A stretch of DNA of 12,230 nucleotides from Promethearchaeota archaeon (GCA_019894815.1 JAGXNU010000041.1:1-12230); one strand, 5' to 3'. Numbered from the stretch's first letter, positions 1-6,553 are shown. Made by a program: numbers and translations. Notes: generated by a model from the sequence alone, not told the origin.

Positions 1-204
1 AGATTCGAGCTTAGGAATGAGAATTTTCTCAATTTTCTCAATTTGTTCTATTAGATGGTTCAATTCATCTAAAAAGCCTTGTCTTTTAGCGTGTTTACTT
101 GTATGGTCAATAGGTATGCTATTTTTCTCTTTTAATATGTAGTCTCTGAGCATTTGAGTTTTTCTAACCAGACCAATTGCGTTCCATTTTAATTTTTCTT
201 CCAT
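1..204 (-). CDS. Hypothetical helical protein, N-terminal 68 residues (cut by window edge)
   Basis: An open frame on the minus strand starts at the ATG at 204-202 and stays open to base 1, so only the first 68 residues are visible and there is no stop. The peptide starts MEEKLKWNAIGL and is highly charged. Its last third is rich in Leu, Ile, Glu and Lys with an IEKIEKIL run, which suggests a long amphipathic helix or coiled coil. No catalytic motif, signal peptide or membrane segment is visible. A TATA-like element about 20 bases upstream of the ATG fits a leaderless or near-leaderless transcript. The gene diverges from the CPBP protease gene. I do not recognise the family. The amino-acid composition and the clean open frame to the edge support a real gene. 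Confidence 0.6.
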   Translation of the reverse strand, partial: MEEKLKWNAIGLVRKTQMLRDYILKEKNSIPIDHTSKHAKRQGFLDELNHLIEQIEKIEKILIPKLES

Positions 205-220
205 ATATAGTAGTCAAGAA

Positions 221-229
221 ATATTTAAG
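221..229. promoter_or_regulatory. Putative shared TATA element between divergent genes
   Basis: The bases atatttaag read as a TATA-like box on the plus strand and as cttaaatat on the minus strand. On the plus strand the box lies about 35 bases before the ATG at 261. On the minus strand it lies about 20 bases before the ATG at 204. Archaeal TATA boxes sit about 25 bases upstream of transcription starts, so one near-symmetrical element could serve both genes. The intergenic gap is only 56 bases. This rests on position and composition only. Confidence 0.4.
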
Positions 230-260
230 AAATCCATCACCAAAAAATAGGTTCGCATTA

Positions 261-827
261 ATGGGTTTTACAACTAAAGGAGTTAACTTCTGGAAGGAAA
301 GTATAATTGGTATAATATTTTCTATTATTGGAATCCTTTTAGTTTTCTTGGTTTCAGCTTTTATGGAAATTATTCTTGAATTTATTTATGGCGTAGAAAT
401 CATCAGGGACATCACAAGTGCGGGTTCTGAAATTGATGTTTTTTTTCTCACCTCTGATATTCTTAGTTTAATATTATTAATGATAATAATGGTATTGATA
501 GTTGGCACAACTGAAGAAATTTTATTTAGAGGTTTTATGCAAAAAGGATTAATTAGGCGCTTAGGAGTAAAATGGGGAATAACAATAACAGCTATAATCT
601 TTACTTTCATCCATTTAATAACAATCTTCTTGGTGTACCCAATATTTTCACTATCATTTGTAGTCGCATTTTCTATTTCTTTCGTTCCTTATATTGCGAT
701 ATCATTGTTACTTGGTCTTTTATATCACTGGAGAAAAGAGAATTTAATTGCAGTAATGGTAACGCATGGTCTATATGATGCCCTGACAATTTTACTCGTA
801 TTTATTCTTTATAACATGGGATTCTAA
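261..827 (+). CDS. CPBP-family intramembrane metalloprotease-like protein (CAAX protease/Abi type)
   Basis: A 188-residue membrane protein with the CPBP (Abi) signature. The paired glutamates and arginine are E85-E86 and R90 in TTEEILFRG, the second motif is F114-x3-H118 in FTFIH, and the third is H169 in VMVTHGLYD. The N-terminal half (about 14-36 and 66-82) and the segments around 108-125 and 130-155 are strongly hydrophobic, as expected for a polytopic protease with its active site inside the membrane. The family includes prenyl-CAAX endopeptidases and bacteriocin-maturation or immunity proteins; the substrate here cannot be told. A longer reading from the TTG at 177 would overlap the divergent gene and its promoter, so I prefer the ATG at 261. 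At 188 residues it is short for the family, and the N-terminus may be trimmed. The mtxX-like gene follows after 22 bases, probably in the same transcript. Confidence 0.8.
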   Translation: MGFTTKGVNFWKESIIGIIFSIIGILLVFLVSAFMEIILEFIYGVEIIRDITSAGSEIDVFFLTSDILSLILLMIIMVLIVGTTEEILFRGFMQKGLIRRLGVKWGITITAIIFTFIHLITIFLVYPIFSLSFVVAFSISFVPYIAISLLLGLLYHWRKENLIAVMVTHGLYDALTILLVFILYNMGF

Positions 828-849
828 ACTCCCAAATTAGTGTATTATT

Positions 850-1698
850 ATGGAATATTTTAACTCTAAGATACCAAATAGGAAAGCAAAGATTGGGATT
901 GGATTAGGGAATTCTAAAGATCAAAACCTCAAAATTATATCTGCAATTAAAAATTTTCAAATGGAACATGATACTATTATATATCTGTTTATGAGTGATG
1001 AAAATTTTAATAAAATCTCTCAAAATATTAAACTGGATAAAAATGAAACTATGATTCATTTTATAAAGAGTAATGTACCTGAAAATGAAATTCTGAAATA
1101 TCTAAAAGATGGTTTGATTGATGCTGCTATACGGGGAAGTTTAAGTTCCAATAGATTCCTTGAAAATATAAAAAATCTTTTCAAAATAAAAAAAGTGAAT
1201 CGATTGGCCCTACTGGAAACCTTCAATGGATATCAGTTTTTCTTTGCCCCTATAGGAATTGATGAATATAGGGATTACCAAAGTAAGGTTGATTTCATCG
1301 AAAGTGCGTTAAAGTTTTTCCATTTTATTGGAATACAGCCAAAAATTAGCATCTTAAGTGGAGGGAGAAAGGGTGATATGGGACGTGATTACATCGTTGA
1401 TTCAACACTTGAAGTTGCCGAAAAGATAGTGGCATTTTTTAAAAATAAAGACTCTACTATTCAAGTTTTTCATGATGAGATTCTGATTGAAAAAGCGATA
1501 GAGAATCAATCAAATCTGATTTTTGCTCCAGATGGGATCTCAGGAAATCTAATTTATCGAACATTAGTACATCTGGGAGGCGGAAAAGCTCATGGTGCTA
1601 TATATTTAGATTTGGAAAAGATTATAATTGATACTTCAAGAGCAGGTAATGTATCTGAGATAATAGGGGCGATAATAATAGCTCTCTCGTTAGTGTAA
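850..1698 (+). CDS. mtxX: MtxX-like protein (methanogenesis marker protein 4; phosphotransacetylase-like fold)
   Basis: A 282-residue soluble protein that resembles the MtxX/methanogenesis marker 4 family, which is related to the phosphate acetyl/butyryltransferase superfamily. Visible family-like blocks are an N-terminal KIGIGLGN strand-turn (14-21), ISILSGGRKGDMGRD (167-180) in the middle, APDGISGNLIYRTL (226-239) and LGGGKAHGAIYLD (242-254). Length agrees with the family as I know it. The exact reaction is unknown; the old name as a methyltransferase subunit X is not backed by biochemistry. No methyl-coenzyme M reductase, methyltransferase or corrinoid gene is present in the window, so a role in methanogenesis cannot be inferred from context. 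It lies 22 bases downstream of the CPBP protease gene. The identification is by recalled motif pattern; a generic Pta-like enzyme is the main alternative. Confidence 0.65.
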   Translation: MEYFNSKIPNRKAKIGIGLGNSKDQNLKIISAIKNFQMEHDTIIYLFMSDENFNKISQNIKLDKNETMIHFIKSNVPENEILKYLKDGLIDAAIRGSLSSNRFLENIKNLFKIKKVNRLALLETFNGYQFFFAPIGIDEYRDYQSKVDFIESALKFFHFIGIQPKISILSGGRKGDMGRDYIVDSTLEVAEKIVAFFKNKDSTIQVFHDEILIEKAIENQSNLIFAPDGISGNLIYRTLVHLGGGKAHGAIYLDLEKIIIDTSRAGNVSEIIGAIIIALSLV

Positions 1699-1732
1699 AA
1701 AAAATGAAATAAAAAAAATGTAAGAATTTAAT

Positions 1733-2032
1733 TTAACTAATAAAACCAAAAAATGTAGCGAGTAATACAATAACCCCTCCAATCAAGCTCGCAAATACTA
1801 TTAAAAGTATACCTGCTAGTGCTAGAATGAAAGGCGTATAATGTGTTGGCTTAATACCTAACGAAATAGCTATAATAGCAAATATTATTGAAAAAACTGC
1901 TCCTATTATACCAAAACCATAAGGCATTAAACCTGCACCCATAAACATCATTATTGCTTCTATGATGGCCACAAAACCACCAACAACTGCCATTACACGC
2001 ATTCCTTTATCTGCTTCTTGAGTTTCGCTCAC
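1733..2032 (-). CDS. Small multi-span membrane protein of unknown function
   Basis: A 99-residue protein read from a GTG at 2032. After a short charged N-terminus (MSETQEADKG) it is almost wholly hydrophobic and rich in Gly, Ala and Ile, with predicted membrane segments near 12-33, 39-60 and 66-97, the last long enough to be two spans. There are no Cys or His clusters and no catalytic motif. A later in-frame ATG codes for Met11 and would remove only the charged tail. The gene is convergent with the mtxX-like gene, with 34 A-rich bases between stops. The upstream minus-strand sequence has AT-rich TATA-like stretches (tttatatt near 2084-2091). The pattern is that of small hypothetical membrane proteins common in archaea; no function can be assigned. 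Confidence 0.7.
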   Translation of the reverse strand: MSETQEADKGMRVMAVVGGFVAIIEAIMMFMGAGLMPYGFGIIGAVFSIIFAIIAISLGIKPTHYTPFILALAGILLIVFASLIGGVIVLLATFFGFIS

Positions 2033-2170
2033 GTTGAATCAATCTCTTTTCTTAGTAAATATCATATAAAAATAGCTCATTCAAATATAAATAATTATAC
2101 TACCATCGAAAATATTGGAATTCAATTTCATTTTACAAAAAATTGAAAGTAGTTAACAATAATCATTAAA

Positions 2171-2274
2171 TGGGAGGGGAGGGATTCGAACCCTCGACCA
2201 CTCGGCCCCCAGCCGATTTAACAAGGCTCAAGATGCTTAAGCTATTGTATCATACCAAGCTAGACCACCCTCCC
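2171..2274 (-). tRNA. tRNA-Pro(GGG) with intron
   Basis: Read on the minus strand, the acceptor GGGAGGG (2274-2268) pairs with CCCTCCC, the D arm is GTCT-AGCTTGGTA-TGAT, and the T arm is GAGGG-TTCGAAT-CCCTC. The discriminator is A at 2171. CCA is not encoded. After removing a 30-base insert (2217-2246), the anticodon arm is CTCGG-CTGGGGG-CCGAG with five perfect pairs and anticodon GGG at 2210-2208, giving a 74-base mature tRNA with a 5-base variable loop. The D-arm sequence AGCTTGGTATGATAC is typical of archaeal tRNA-Pro. Without an intron the molecule would not fold as type I, and a type II reading leaves five unexplained bases before the T stem. It reads CCC and CCU codons. Confidence 0.9.
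2217..2246 (-). other. tRNA-Pro intron between nucleotides 27 and 28 (noncanonical position)
   Basis: The 30-base intron begins AATAGC and ends GTTAAA on the minus strand. Removing exactly these bases is the only choice that restores five anticodon-stem pairs (C27-G43 and T28-A42). Inside it a 7-pair hairpin forms, GCTTAAG with CTTGAGC around a CAT loop (2242-2226). Next to it ACAA (2248-2245) pairs with TTGT (2224-2221). A canonical archaeal intron would lie at 37/38. I could not draw a perfect bulge-helix-bulge with 3-base bulges at the inferred cut sites, so processing may use a relaxed motif or the boundaries may differ slightly. Confidence 0.65.
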
Positions 2275-2433
2275 AATAGATGTAGAAAAAGGGGTTAAGA
2301 TAATTCATTTTAAACCAATTTATCTTATATTATAACGGTGGTGTTTTATGAAATTCTAAATTGTATTTATTTTTAATTATCTTATTAATCATTCTAATAA
2401 TTTTTAAATTAGTTCAAGGGTTTTTATTCATAT

Positions 2434-2442
2434 TATATTTAA
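2434..2442 (+). promoter_or_regulatory. Putative TATA box of srp19-hypA
   Basis: The bases tatatttaa in a stretch reading attatatttaagtaacg match the archaeal TATA consensus. The box is centred about 25 bases before the ATG at 2462, which predicts transcription starting at or next to the start codon, so a leaderless mRNA. No purine-rich ribosome binding site is seen directly before that ATG, in agreement. Confidence 0.5.
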
Positions 2443-2461
2443 GTAACGTAGGTTAAAATTT

Positions 2462-2758
2462 ATGCGTGCTCGAAAACCATTTATTATCTTTTGGCCACAA
2501 TATTTTGATGCCAAAAGAACGCGAGCTCAAGGAAGGCGCGTACCGGTAAAATATGCAATTGATCGTGTGAATGTAAAAGATTTACATAAATCAGCACGTA
2601 AATTAGGATATAATACTCAATTAGAAACTAATTATATGTATCCTAGAACGTGGTGGGATGATCCTGGAAGAATTGTAGTAGATACAAAAGGGAAAAAGAA
2701 ATCAAATGTATTGATAGAAATCGCAAAAGAACTAAAAAAAAACCAATCAAAAAAATAA
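2462..2758 (+). CDS. srp19: Signal recognition particle 19 kDa protein
   Basis: A 98-residue basic protein, the normal size for archaeal SRP19. It binds the helix 6 and 8 tips of 7S RNA and prepares the particle for SRP54 (Ffh) binding, as part of co-translational targeting to the membrane. Family blocks visible are WPQYFD (11-16) and the basic GRRVP loop (24-28) with K19, R20 and R22 in the N-terminal RNA-binding region, then YPRTWWDDPGRIVV (60-73), and a lysine-rich C-terminal tail (78-98). The ATG at 2462 is the only sensible start, since the YFD block begins just 13 residues in. hypA follows after nine bases, so the two are probably co-transcribed. I see no 7S RNA gene in the window. Confidence 0.95.
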   Translation: MRARKPFIIFWPQYFDAKRTRAQGRRVPVKYAIDRVNVKDLHKSARKLGYNTQLETNYMYPRTWWDDPGRIVVDTKGKKKSNVLIEIAKELKKNQSKK

Positions 2759-2767
2759 TGATTAATC

Positions 2768-3139
2768 ATGCACGAATTTTCATTTGCTTATCAAATCTTT
2801 AAAGTTGCTGAAGCTACAGCATTAAAATATAATTCGGATAAAATCACCGAAGTTTACCTCGAAATTGGTGAACTAACCTTAATAGTTCCGGAGTTATTGA
2901 AACAATCTTTTAAAATGGCGACGAGTGGGTCGATAGCTGAAGGAGCAGAATTAATCATTGAAGTTATCCCTGGACACATAAAATGTAGAGATTGTGGAAA
3001 AACATCTACTGTTTCTCTTAGTGATGAATCACATTTGACGGGACTCCAATTATTTCAATGCAAACATTGTGAAAGCAAAAATACAGAGATAATTGATGGA
3101 AAGAAAGCTAACGTTCGCAATATAAAAATCCAAGAATAA
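2768..3139 (+). CDS. hypA: Hydrogenase nickel-insertion accessory protein HypA
   Basis: A 123-residue HypA, the nickel metallochaperone that works with the GTPase HypB to load Ni into the large subunit of [NiFe]-hydrogenases. Residues M1-H2-E3 carry the invariant His2 of the nickel site, and the zinc domain has two CxxC pairs, C73-x2-C76 and C98-x2-C101. The LEIGELTLIVPELLKQSF block (31-48) is typical of the family. Length is usual. No hydrogenase structural gene or other hyp gene is visible, so the enzyme it matures must be encoded elsewhere. It lies nine bases after srp19, an association that is probably transcriptional convenience. Its presence implies that the organism makes or once made a [NiFe]-hydrogenase. 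Confidence 0.93.
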   Translation: MHEFSFAYQIFKVAEATALKYNSDKITEVYLEIGELTLIVPELLKQSFKMATSGSIAEGAELIIEVIPGHIKCRDCGKTSTVSLSDESHLTGLQLFQCKHCESKNTEIIDGKKANVRNIKIQE

Positions 3140-3198
3140 ACCTTGCATTTTTATTGTTAATTCTCATGACTCAAATAAAAATAGCAATATAATTGATA

Positions 3199-3909
3199 AT
3201 GAGAGAAATTAAAATTATTTGGGAAGGTCTTCTTAATCTTGATTTAATATCTTGGGGTTCAACAAATTATCCAGAGTATAAGCTAAAATCAGGTTTGGAT
3301 GAGAAGAGAAAAGAATATTGGGATAATCATATCAAGAAATATCCAAAGGATTATGATGGAACTTTAATATATCTCTATGATTTTAAGTTTGAGAATGATA
3401 GATTGATATTGAATGTGGGAACGATAAAATTCTCAAATGTCATGTACATGGCGAAAAATAAAATACCCGTTGATAAAGGTATTGGAATGTTAGGCACTCA
3501 ATGTATAATTTTTTCTCCAAGAAAAGATTATATTTTAGTAGGAGAAAGAGCTTTGGCTCAAGAATATTATCCGGGGGCATTAACATTTCCAGGAGGAATG
3601 CTAGAAAAAGAAGATTTAACTACACCTCCCAAAATTTCATTAATGAGAGAAGTTTATGAAGAAGCTCTACTGAATTATCGAAAAAATCAAAATCTATTAG
3701 CAATTTTGACAGGTTGGAACGATATATCAGTTACTTTTTTACTATCAGTAGTAATGGATGATTCCACAATATTTGATCATAAAAAAATGATAGAGAGTGA
3801 TAAATTTGAATGGGAAAATGACCTGTGGTGGCTTTCGATCCAAAAGCTAAAAGAATATCCCATTGAAAACATCTTAGATGGTTTGATCTATTATAGATCA
3901 AAAATTTAG
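3199..3909 (+). CDS. Nudix-family hydrolase with an enlarged Nudix box
   Basis: A 236-residue protein whose C-terminal half carries a Nudix box: G132-x5-E138, then 11 residues (the standard spacing is 7), then R150-E151-V-Y-E154-E155. The metal-binding glutamates E151, E154 and E155 are kept, but the conserved Gly after EExG is replaced by Leu157. The segment before it, ILVGERALAQEYYPG (112-126), and PGG (131-133) fit the Nudix beta-sheet entry. Residues 1-95 form a separate N-terminal region. This two-part layout and the size recall NUDT9/NUDT22-like nucleoside-diphosphate-sugar hydrolases, but the substrate is not readable from sequence. I choose the ATG at 3199 over an in-frame TTG at 3193. 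The gene is convergent with the S8e gene. Confidence 0.8.
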   Translation: MREIKIIWEGLLNLDLISWGSTNYPEYKLKSGLDEKRKEYWDNHIKKYPKDYDGTLIYLYDFKFENDRLILNVGTIKFSNVMYMAKNKIPVDKGIGMLGTQCIIFSPRKDYILVGERALAQEYYPGALTFPGGMLEKEDLTTPPKISLMREVYEEALLNYRKNQNLLAILTGWNDISVTFLLSVVMDDSTIFDHKKMIESDKFEWENDLWWLSIQKLKEYPIENILDGLIYYRSKI

Positions 3910-3969
3910 ATTAATTAATAAAACCCGAATAATGAACTTGGACAAATAGAGAAAGAATGAGATTATTTA

Positions 3970-4356
3970 TTAAATTAATACTCCATTCATCACACCGTGT
4001 TGCCCTGGACGACTGGTTACCTTAGCTTTGCCGAGTTCAGTTTCCACTATTGCTCCTTTGGTAATAATATGGCGCCGATTTAAAACCTTTGAAGATTCAT
4101 TACTATCAAATCTCAAGATCTTGACTTTTGAGGTTTTATTCGATTTTAAATCCGTGACATTAATAAATGAAGTTGAGAATAACTTGAGTTTATGATTTCC
4201 TCCCATTATTCTCTGTTTTTTCTTTTTTTCTTTTCCAATTACAGTCTCAATCGAAGGCCTTTCGAGTTCTCTCTTCCTCTTTTTACTAAAACTCTTGTAT
4301 TTCTTTCCTGTGAATTTGCGTTTTGAACGTGCTTGCGAACGTGCGATTGTAAACAC
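3970..4356 (-). CDS. rps8e: 30S ribosomal protein S8e
   Basis: A 128-residue S8e, the archaeal/eukaryotic-type small-subunit protein, at usual archaeal length. The N-terminus carries the basic RSQARSKRKFTGKKYKS block (7-23). The middle has the IMGGNHKLKLFS block (50-61) and the C-terminus the KVTSRPGQHGVMNGVLI block (112-128), all characteristic. Translation starts at a GTG (4356-4354) that is preceded directly by aag, so a strong Shine-Dalgarno is not evident. T-rich and A-rich sequence just upstream (4357-4383) includes tttttaata, a plausible TATA box for a nearly leaderless transcript. It stands alone on the minus strand between two plus-strand genes. Confidence 0.95.
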   Translation of the reverse strand: MFTIARSQARSKRKFTGKKYKSFSKKRKRELERPSIETVIGKEKKKKQRIMGGNHKLKLFSTSFINVTDLKSNKTSKVKILRFDSNESSKVLNRRHIITKGAIVETELGKAKVTSRPGQHGVMNGVLI

Positions 4357-4530
4357 CTTAAAAATATTATAATTATTAAAAAGGGGGGATATCTTTAAAA
4401 TTTTGCTGTTTAATGAAAATTAATGAAATAGCTATTTATTTATAATTTCTAAAAGAAAAATAAATATAGAGAACCTTAATTTATTATCTTAATTATTGAC
4501 ATCTATTTACATGATAAAGGTCTGTTTGGG

Positions 4531-5172
4531 ATGATGGAAAAAATTTCAAAGAAACTAAAGATTGATGAAGAAACCATGCAAAATGTAATTAAAACCGGTA
4601 CAACCACGGTTGGAATTATAGTTAAAGATGCCGTTGTTGTAGGAACAGAAAGCCAAGCCACAGCAGGGTATACAGTAGCTACGAAAAATGCTCAAAAACT
4701 ATTCCAAATAAATAATTTCACGTGTGCTACAATTTCTGGTGGAGTTGCAGACTGCCAATACATTGTTAATCAATTAAAATCATATTCCACGTTAAAAGAA
4801 GTAGAAGACGAAAAAGTACCAGAACCCAGATATATTGCCAACGTGACCCGAAATATATTATTTAGTGGCCGGTCATTTTACCTTGCAATGATGATAGTTG
4901 GGGGTTTCTCTTTGAAGGAGAATAAAGGTGTATTATATGGGATCGATTTACTCGGTACTTTTTATGAGGAGGATAAATTCATGTCATTTGGAAGCGGTTC
5001 TCCGTTTTCTCTTGGAGTTTTGGAAGCAGATTGGAAGCCTAATCTTACAAAAGCCCAAGGAATTGACTTAATTAAGACAGCTATATCAAGTTCAAAAGAA
5101 AGAGATGCTGCTTCCGGGCACAAAATTCAAATCTGTACGATTGATAAAAACGGATATACGCAAGTTCAATAA
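4531..5172 (+). CDS. psmB: Proteasome beta subunit (catalytic, N-terminal threonine hydrolase)
   Basis: A 213-residue precursor of the 20S proteasome beta subunit, the proteolytic subunit of the cytosolic degradation chamber. Autoprocessing after G23 would expose the catalytic Thr24 (mature Thr1) in KTG/TTTVGI, leaving a 22-23-residue propeptide. Other active-site residues are present: E40 (mature 17), K56 (mature 33), S155 in GSGS and D192 in RDAASG, so the subunit should be active. There are two consecutive ATG codons at 4531 and 4534, and either could start translation. It is not next to an alpha subunit or PAN ATPase gene here. It runs tail to tail with a JAMM protease gene, with only 8 bases between stop codons. 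Confidence 0.95.
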   Translation: MMEKISKKLKIDEETMQNVIKTGTTTVGIIVKDAVVVGTESQATAGYTVATKNAQKLFQINNFTCATISGGVADCQYIVNQLKSYSTLKEVEDEKVPEPRYIANVTRNILFSGRSFYLAMMIVGGFSLKENKGVLYGIDLLGTFYEEDKFMSFGSGSPFSLGVLEADWKPNLTKAQGIDLIKTAISSSKERDAASGHKIQICTIDKNGYTQVQ

Positions 5173-5180
5173 AATTTATC

Positions 5181-5705
5181 TTAATTTTTTCTCCTTAAAA
5201 TCTTCACTTGCTGGAATTCCCTTTCAAAATAAATAAATCCATTAATCTCATGATTAATAGCATCCATGATAGCCCATATTAAATTTTTAAATGCTTTATT
5301 TCCAAATTCATGATTTATCGAACTGAAATAATCCAGATATTTCATTTGATCCATATCAGTAAAACTAGGAAATGTACCTTTTGGATGAGAATGAAAAACG
5401 CTGATAAGTCTCATCTTTTTATTGTTATGGCTTTCATGTGTTTCTTTTTTGATTATATCATGCAAAAGTTCCTCATTTTCGATCAAAAATGACACCGAAG
5501 AACTCTTATCAGGAGGAATACAATGAAATTTTCTGCTAATATAATGGTAAAAATAATCATCTTCTTGTTGTTCATTTGGTACTTCTAAAATATCTCCAAA
5601 AATTAAACCACACGCCTCATTTGGAAAGGCATTCTCTACGCACTTTATTAGGTTTAAAAAGATCTCGGGATTTAATACCAATTTTATGTCGTTCTGTATC
5701 TTCAT
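5181..5705 (-). CDS. JAMM/MPN-domain metalloprotease (candidate deubiquitinase/desampylase-like)
   Basis: A 174-residue, single-domain MPN protein. The zinc metalloprotease motif is complete: upstream Glu E30 in FPNEACGLIFG, then H105-S-H107, S114 and D117 in FHSHPKGTFPSFTD. The gap between the second His and Ser is 6 residues where Rpn11 and AMSH have 7. I believe many prokaryotic JAMM enzymes with a PS-x2-D ending share the shorter gap. Family members cut isopeptide bonds to ubiquitin-like or SAMP modifiers, or process sulfur-carrier proteins. There are no membrane segments and no second domain. It starts at ATG 5705, 20 bases after the stop of the winged-helix/DUF4443 gene, so the two are probably one operon, and it is convergent with the proteasome beta gene. 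Substrate unknown. Confidence 0.88.
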   Translation of the reverse strand: MKIQNDIKLVLNPEIFLNLIKCVENAFPNEACGLIFGDILEVPNEQQEDDYFYHYISRKFHCIPPDKSSSVSFLIENEELLHDIIKKETHESHNNKKMRLISVFHSHPKGTFPSFTDMDQMKYLDYFSSINHEFGNKAFKNLIWAIMDAINHEINGFIYFEREFQQVKILRRKN

Positions 5706-5725
5706 GCTTTTATCTCTTTAAATCA

Positions 5726-6430
5726 TCAAATCAATGTTAAAGCAGCATTTAAAGAAGCTAATCTCGCTTTATTAGGTTCATCTCCTAAACCGATAATGAA
5801 CACGTCTCCTTTTTCTAAAGTGCTGTTCGTTGAAGGGATTAGATTTTTAAAATAATCCTCAATATTTTTATTTGTTTTCTCCTTCAGATCTTGATTTTTT
5901 ACACTTGTAGATGCAGGAAATACAAAATGGTCCCCATTAAAGACAAGGCAAGTAGCTCCTGAACCATCAACCTTAATTGCAGCATCACGTTGCTCCATGC
6001 CATACTTGATTTTAGATTCTCCTTGTTTAACAACACATATAAAGGGGTAATTCCTCTCTGCTTCAATAATAATTTCTTTTAATACTTCTAAATCACCCCT
6101 TATTAATAAGGGTATTTTCATCTTAACCCTTTCAAGAAATCTCATTCCCTTTTCTGTCAAGATATGCCCTAAGCGATTTTTAGGCTGACCATTTTGGTCT
6201 TTTCCTCCCGAGACTTTAATAAAATCAACTTTATCCTTCAATCGCGTGATTAATGATCTTGCTGTCCCCTTACCTATGAGTAGTTCTTCTTTTAACCGAT
6301 ATCGACCAATTCCTTTTGGATGATTTTCAAATATTAATAAAGAAAGTAAGATATGAGCATGATTGAAAGTTGGTTTTATTGTATTACTTTCAAACATTGC
6401 ATGCAAATCTTTCAAAATTTCCAGTTCCAT
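5726..6430 (-). CDS. Winged-helix protein with C-terminal DUF4443-like domain
   Basis: A 234-residue protein from ATG 6430; an in-frame TTG three bases earlier is a less likely start. Residues about 22-104 look like a winged helix-turn-helix: HAHILLSLLIFENHPKGIGRYRLKEELLIG, then GKGTARSLITRLKD as recognition helix and a wing ending in LTEKGMRFLE. Residues about 112-234 are alpha/beta with VDGSGATCLVF and GDVFIIGLGD, followed by an Ala- and Leu-rich C-terminal helix. This resembles the archaeal DUF4443 family from memory, which has no known function. A transcription regulator sensing a small ligand is a fair guess, not more. It precedes the JAMM gene by 20 bases and diverges from the 331-residue protein gene across about 120 AT-rich bases. 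Confidence 0.7.
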   Translation of the reverse strand: MELEILKDLHAMFESNTIKPTFNHAHILLSLLIFENHPKGIGRYRLKEELLIGKGTARSLITRLKDKVDFIKVSGGKDQNGQPKNRLGHILTEKGMRFLERVKMKIPLLIRGDLEVLKEIIIEAERNYPFICVVKQGESKIKYGMEQRDAAIKVDGSGATCLVFNGDHFVFPASTSVKNQDLKEKTNKNIEDYFKNLIPSTNSTLEKGDVFIIGLGDEPNKARLASLNAALTLI

Positions 6431-6553
6431 CAAATATTATTAGTGATCATTTATAAAAAAATATGATATAAAATAAAAAATTAAAAGCTAAAACATTCAT
6501 ATCAATATTATAACGATAAAAATCGATTGTTAGCTTGAATAGCGAGAAATGAC

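Noticed and set aside
177..260. N-terminal extension of the CPBP protease from a TTG at 177
   Set aside because: It overlaps the start of the divergent gene (ATG at 204) and the likely TATA box, and an in-frame stop lies just upstream at 165-167; the ATG at 261 fits the promoter spacing better.
2171..2274. Reading the tRNA as an intron-less type II tRNA (Leu or Ser) with a long variable arm
   Set aside because: The hairpin TCGGC/GCCGA would have to be the variable arm, leaving five unpaired bases before the T stem; the D arm and the GGG anticodon arm fit tRNA-Pro far better.
4381..4390. Run of six G (ggggggat) upstream of the S8e gene as a regulatory G-quadruplex
   Set aside because: A single G run cannot form a quadruplex, and no partner runs are nearby.
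5310..5492. 60-residue plus-strand open frame inside the JAMM gene
   Set aside because: It is antisense to a gene with an intact active-site motif, has no recognisable features and no ribosome binding site; a shadow frame.
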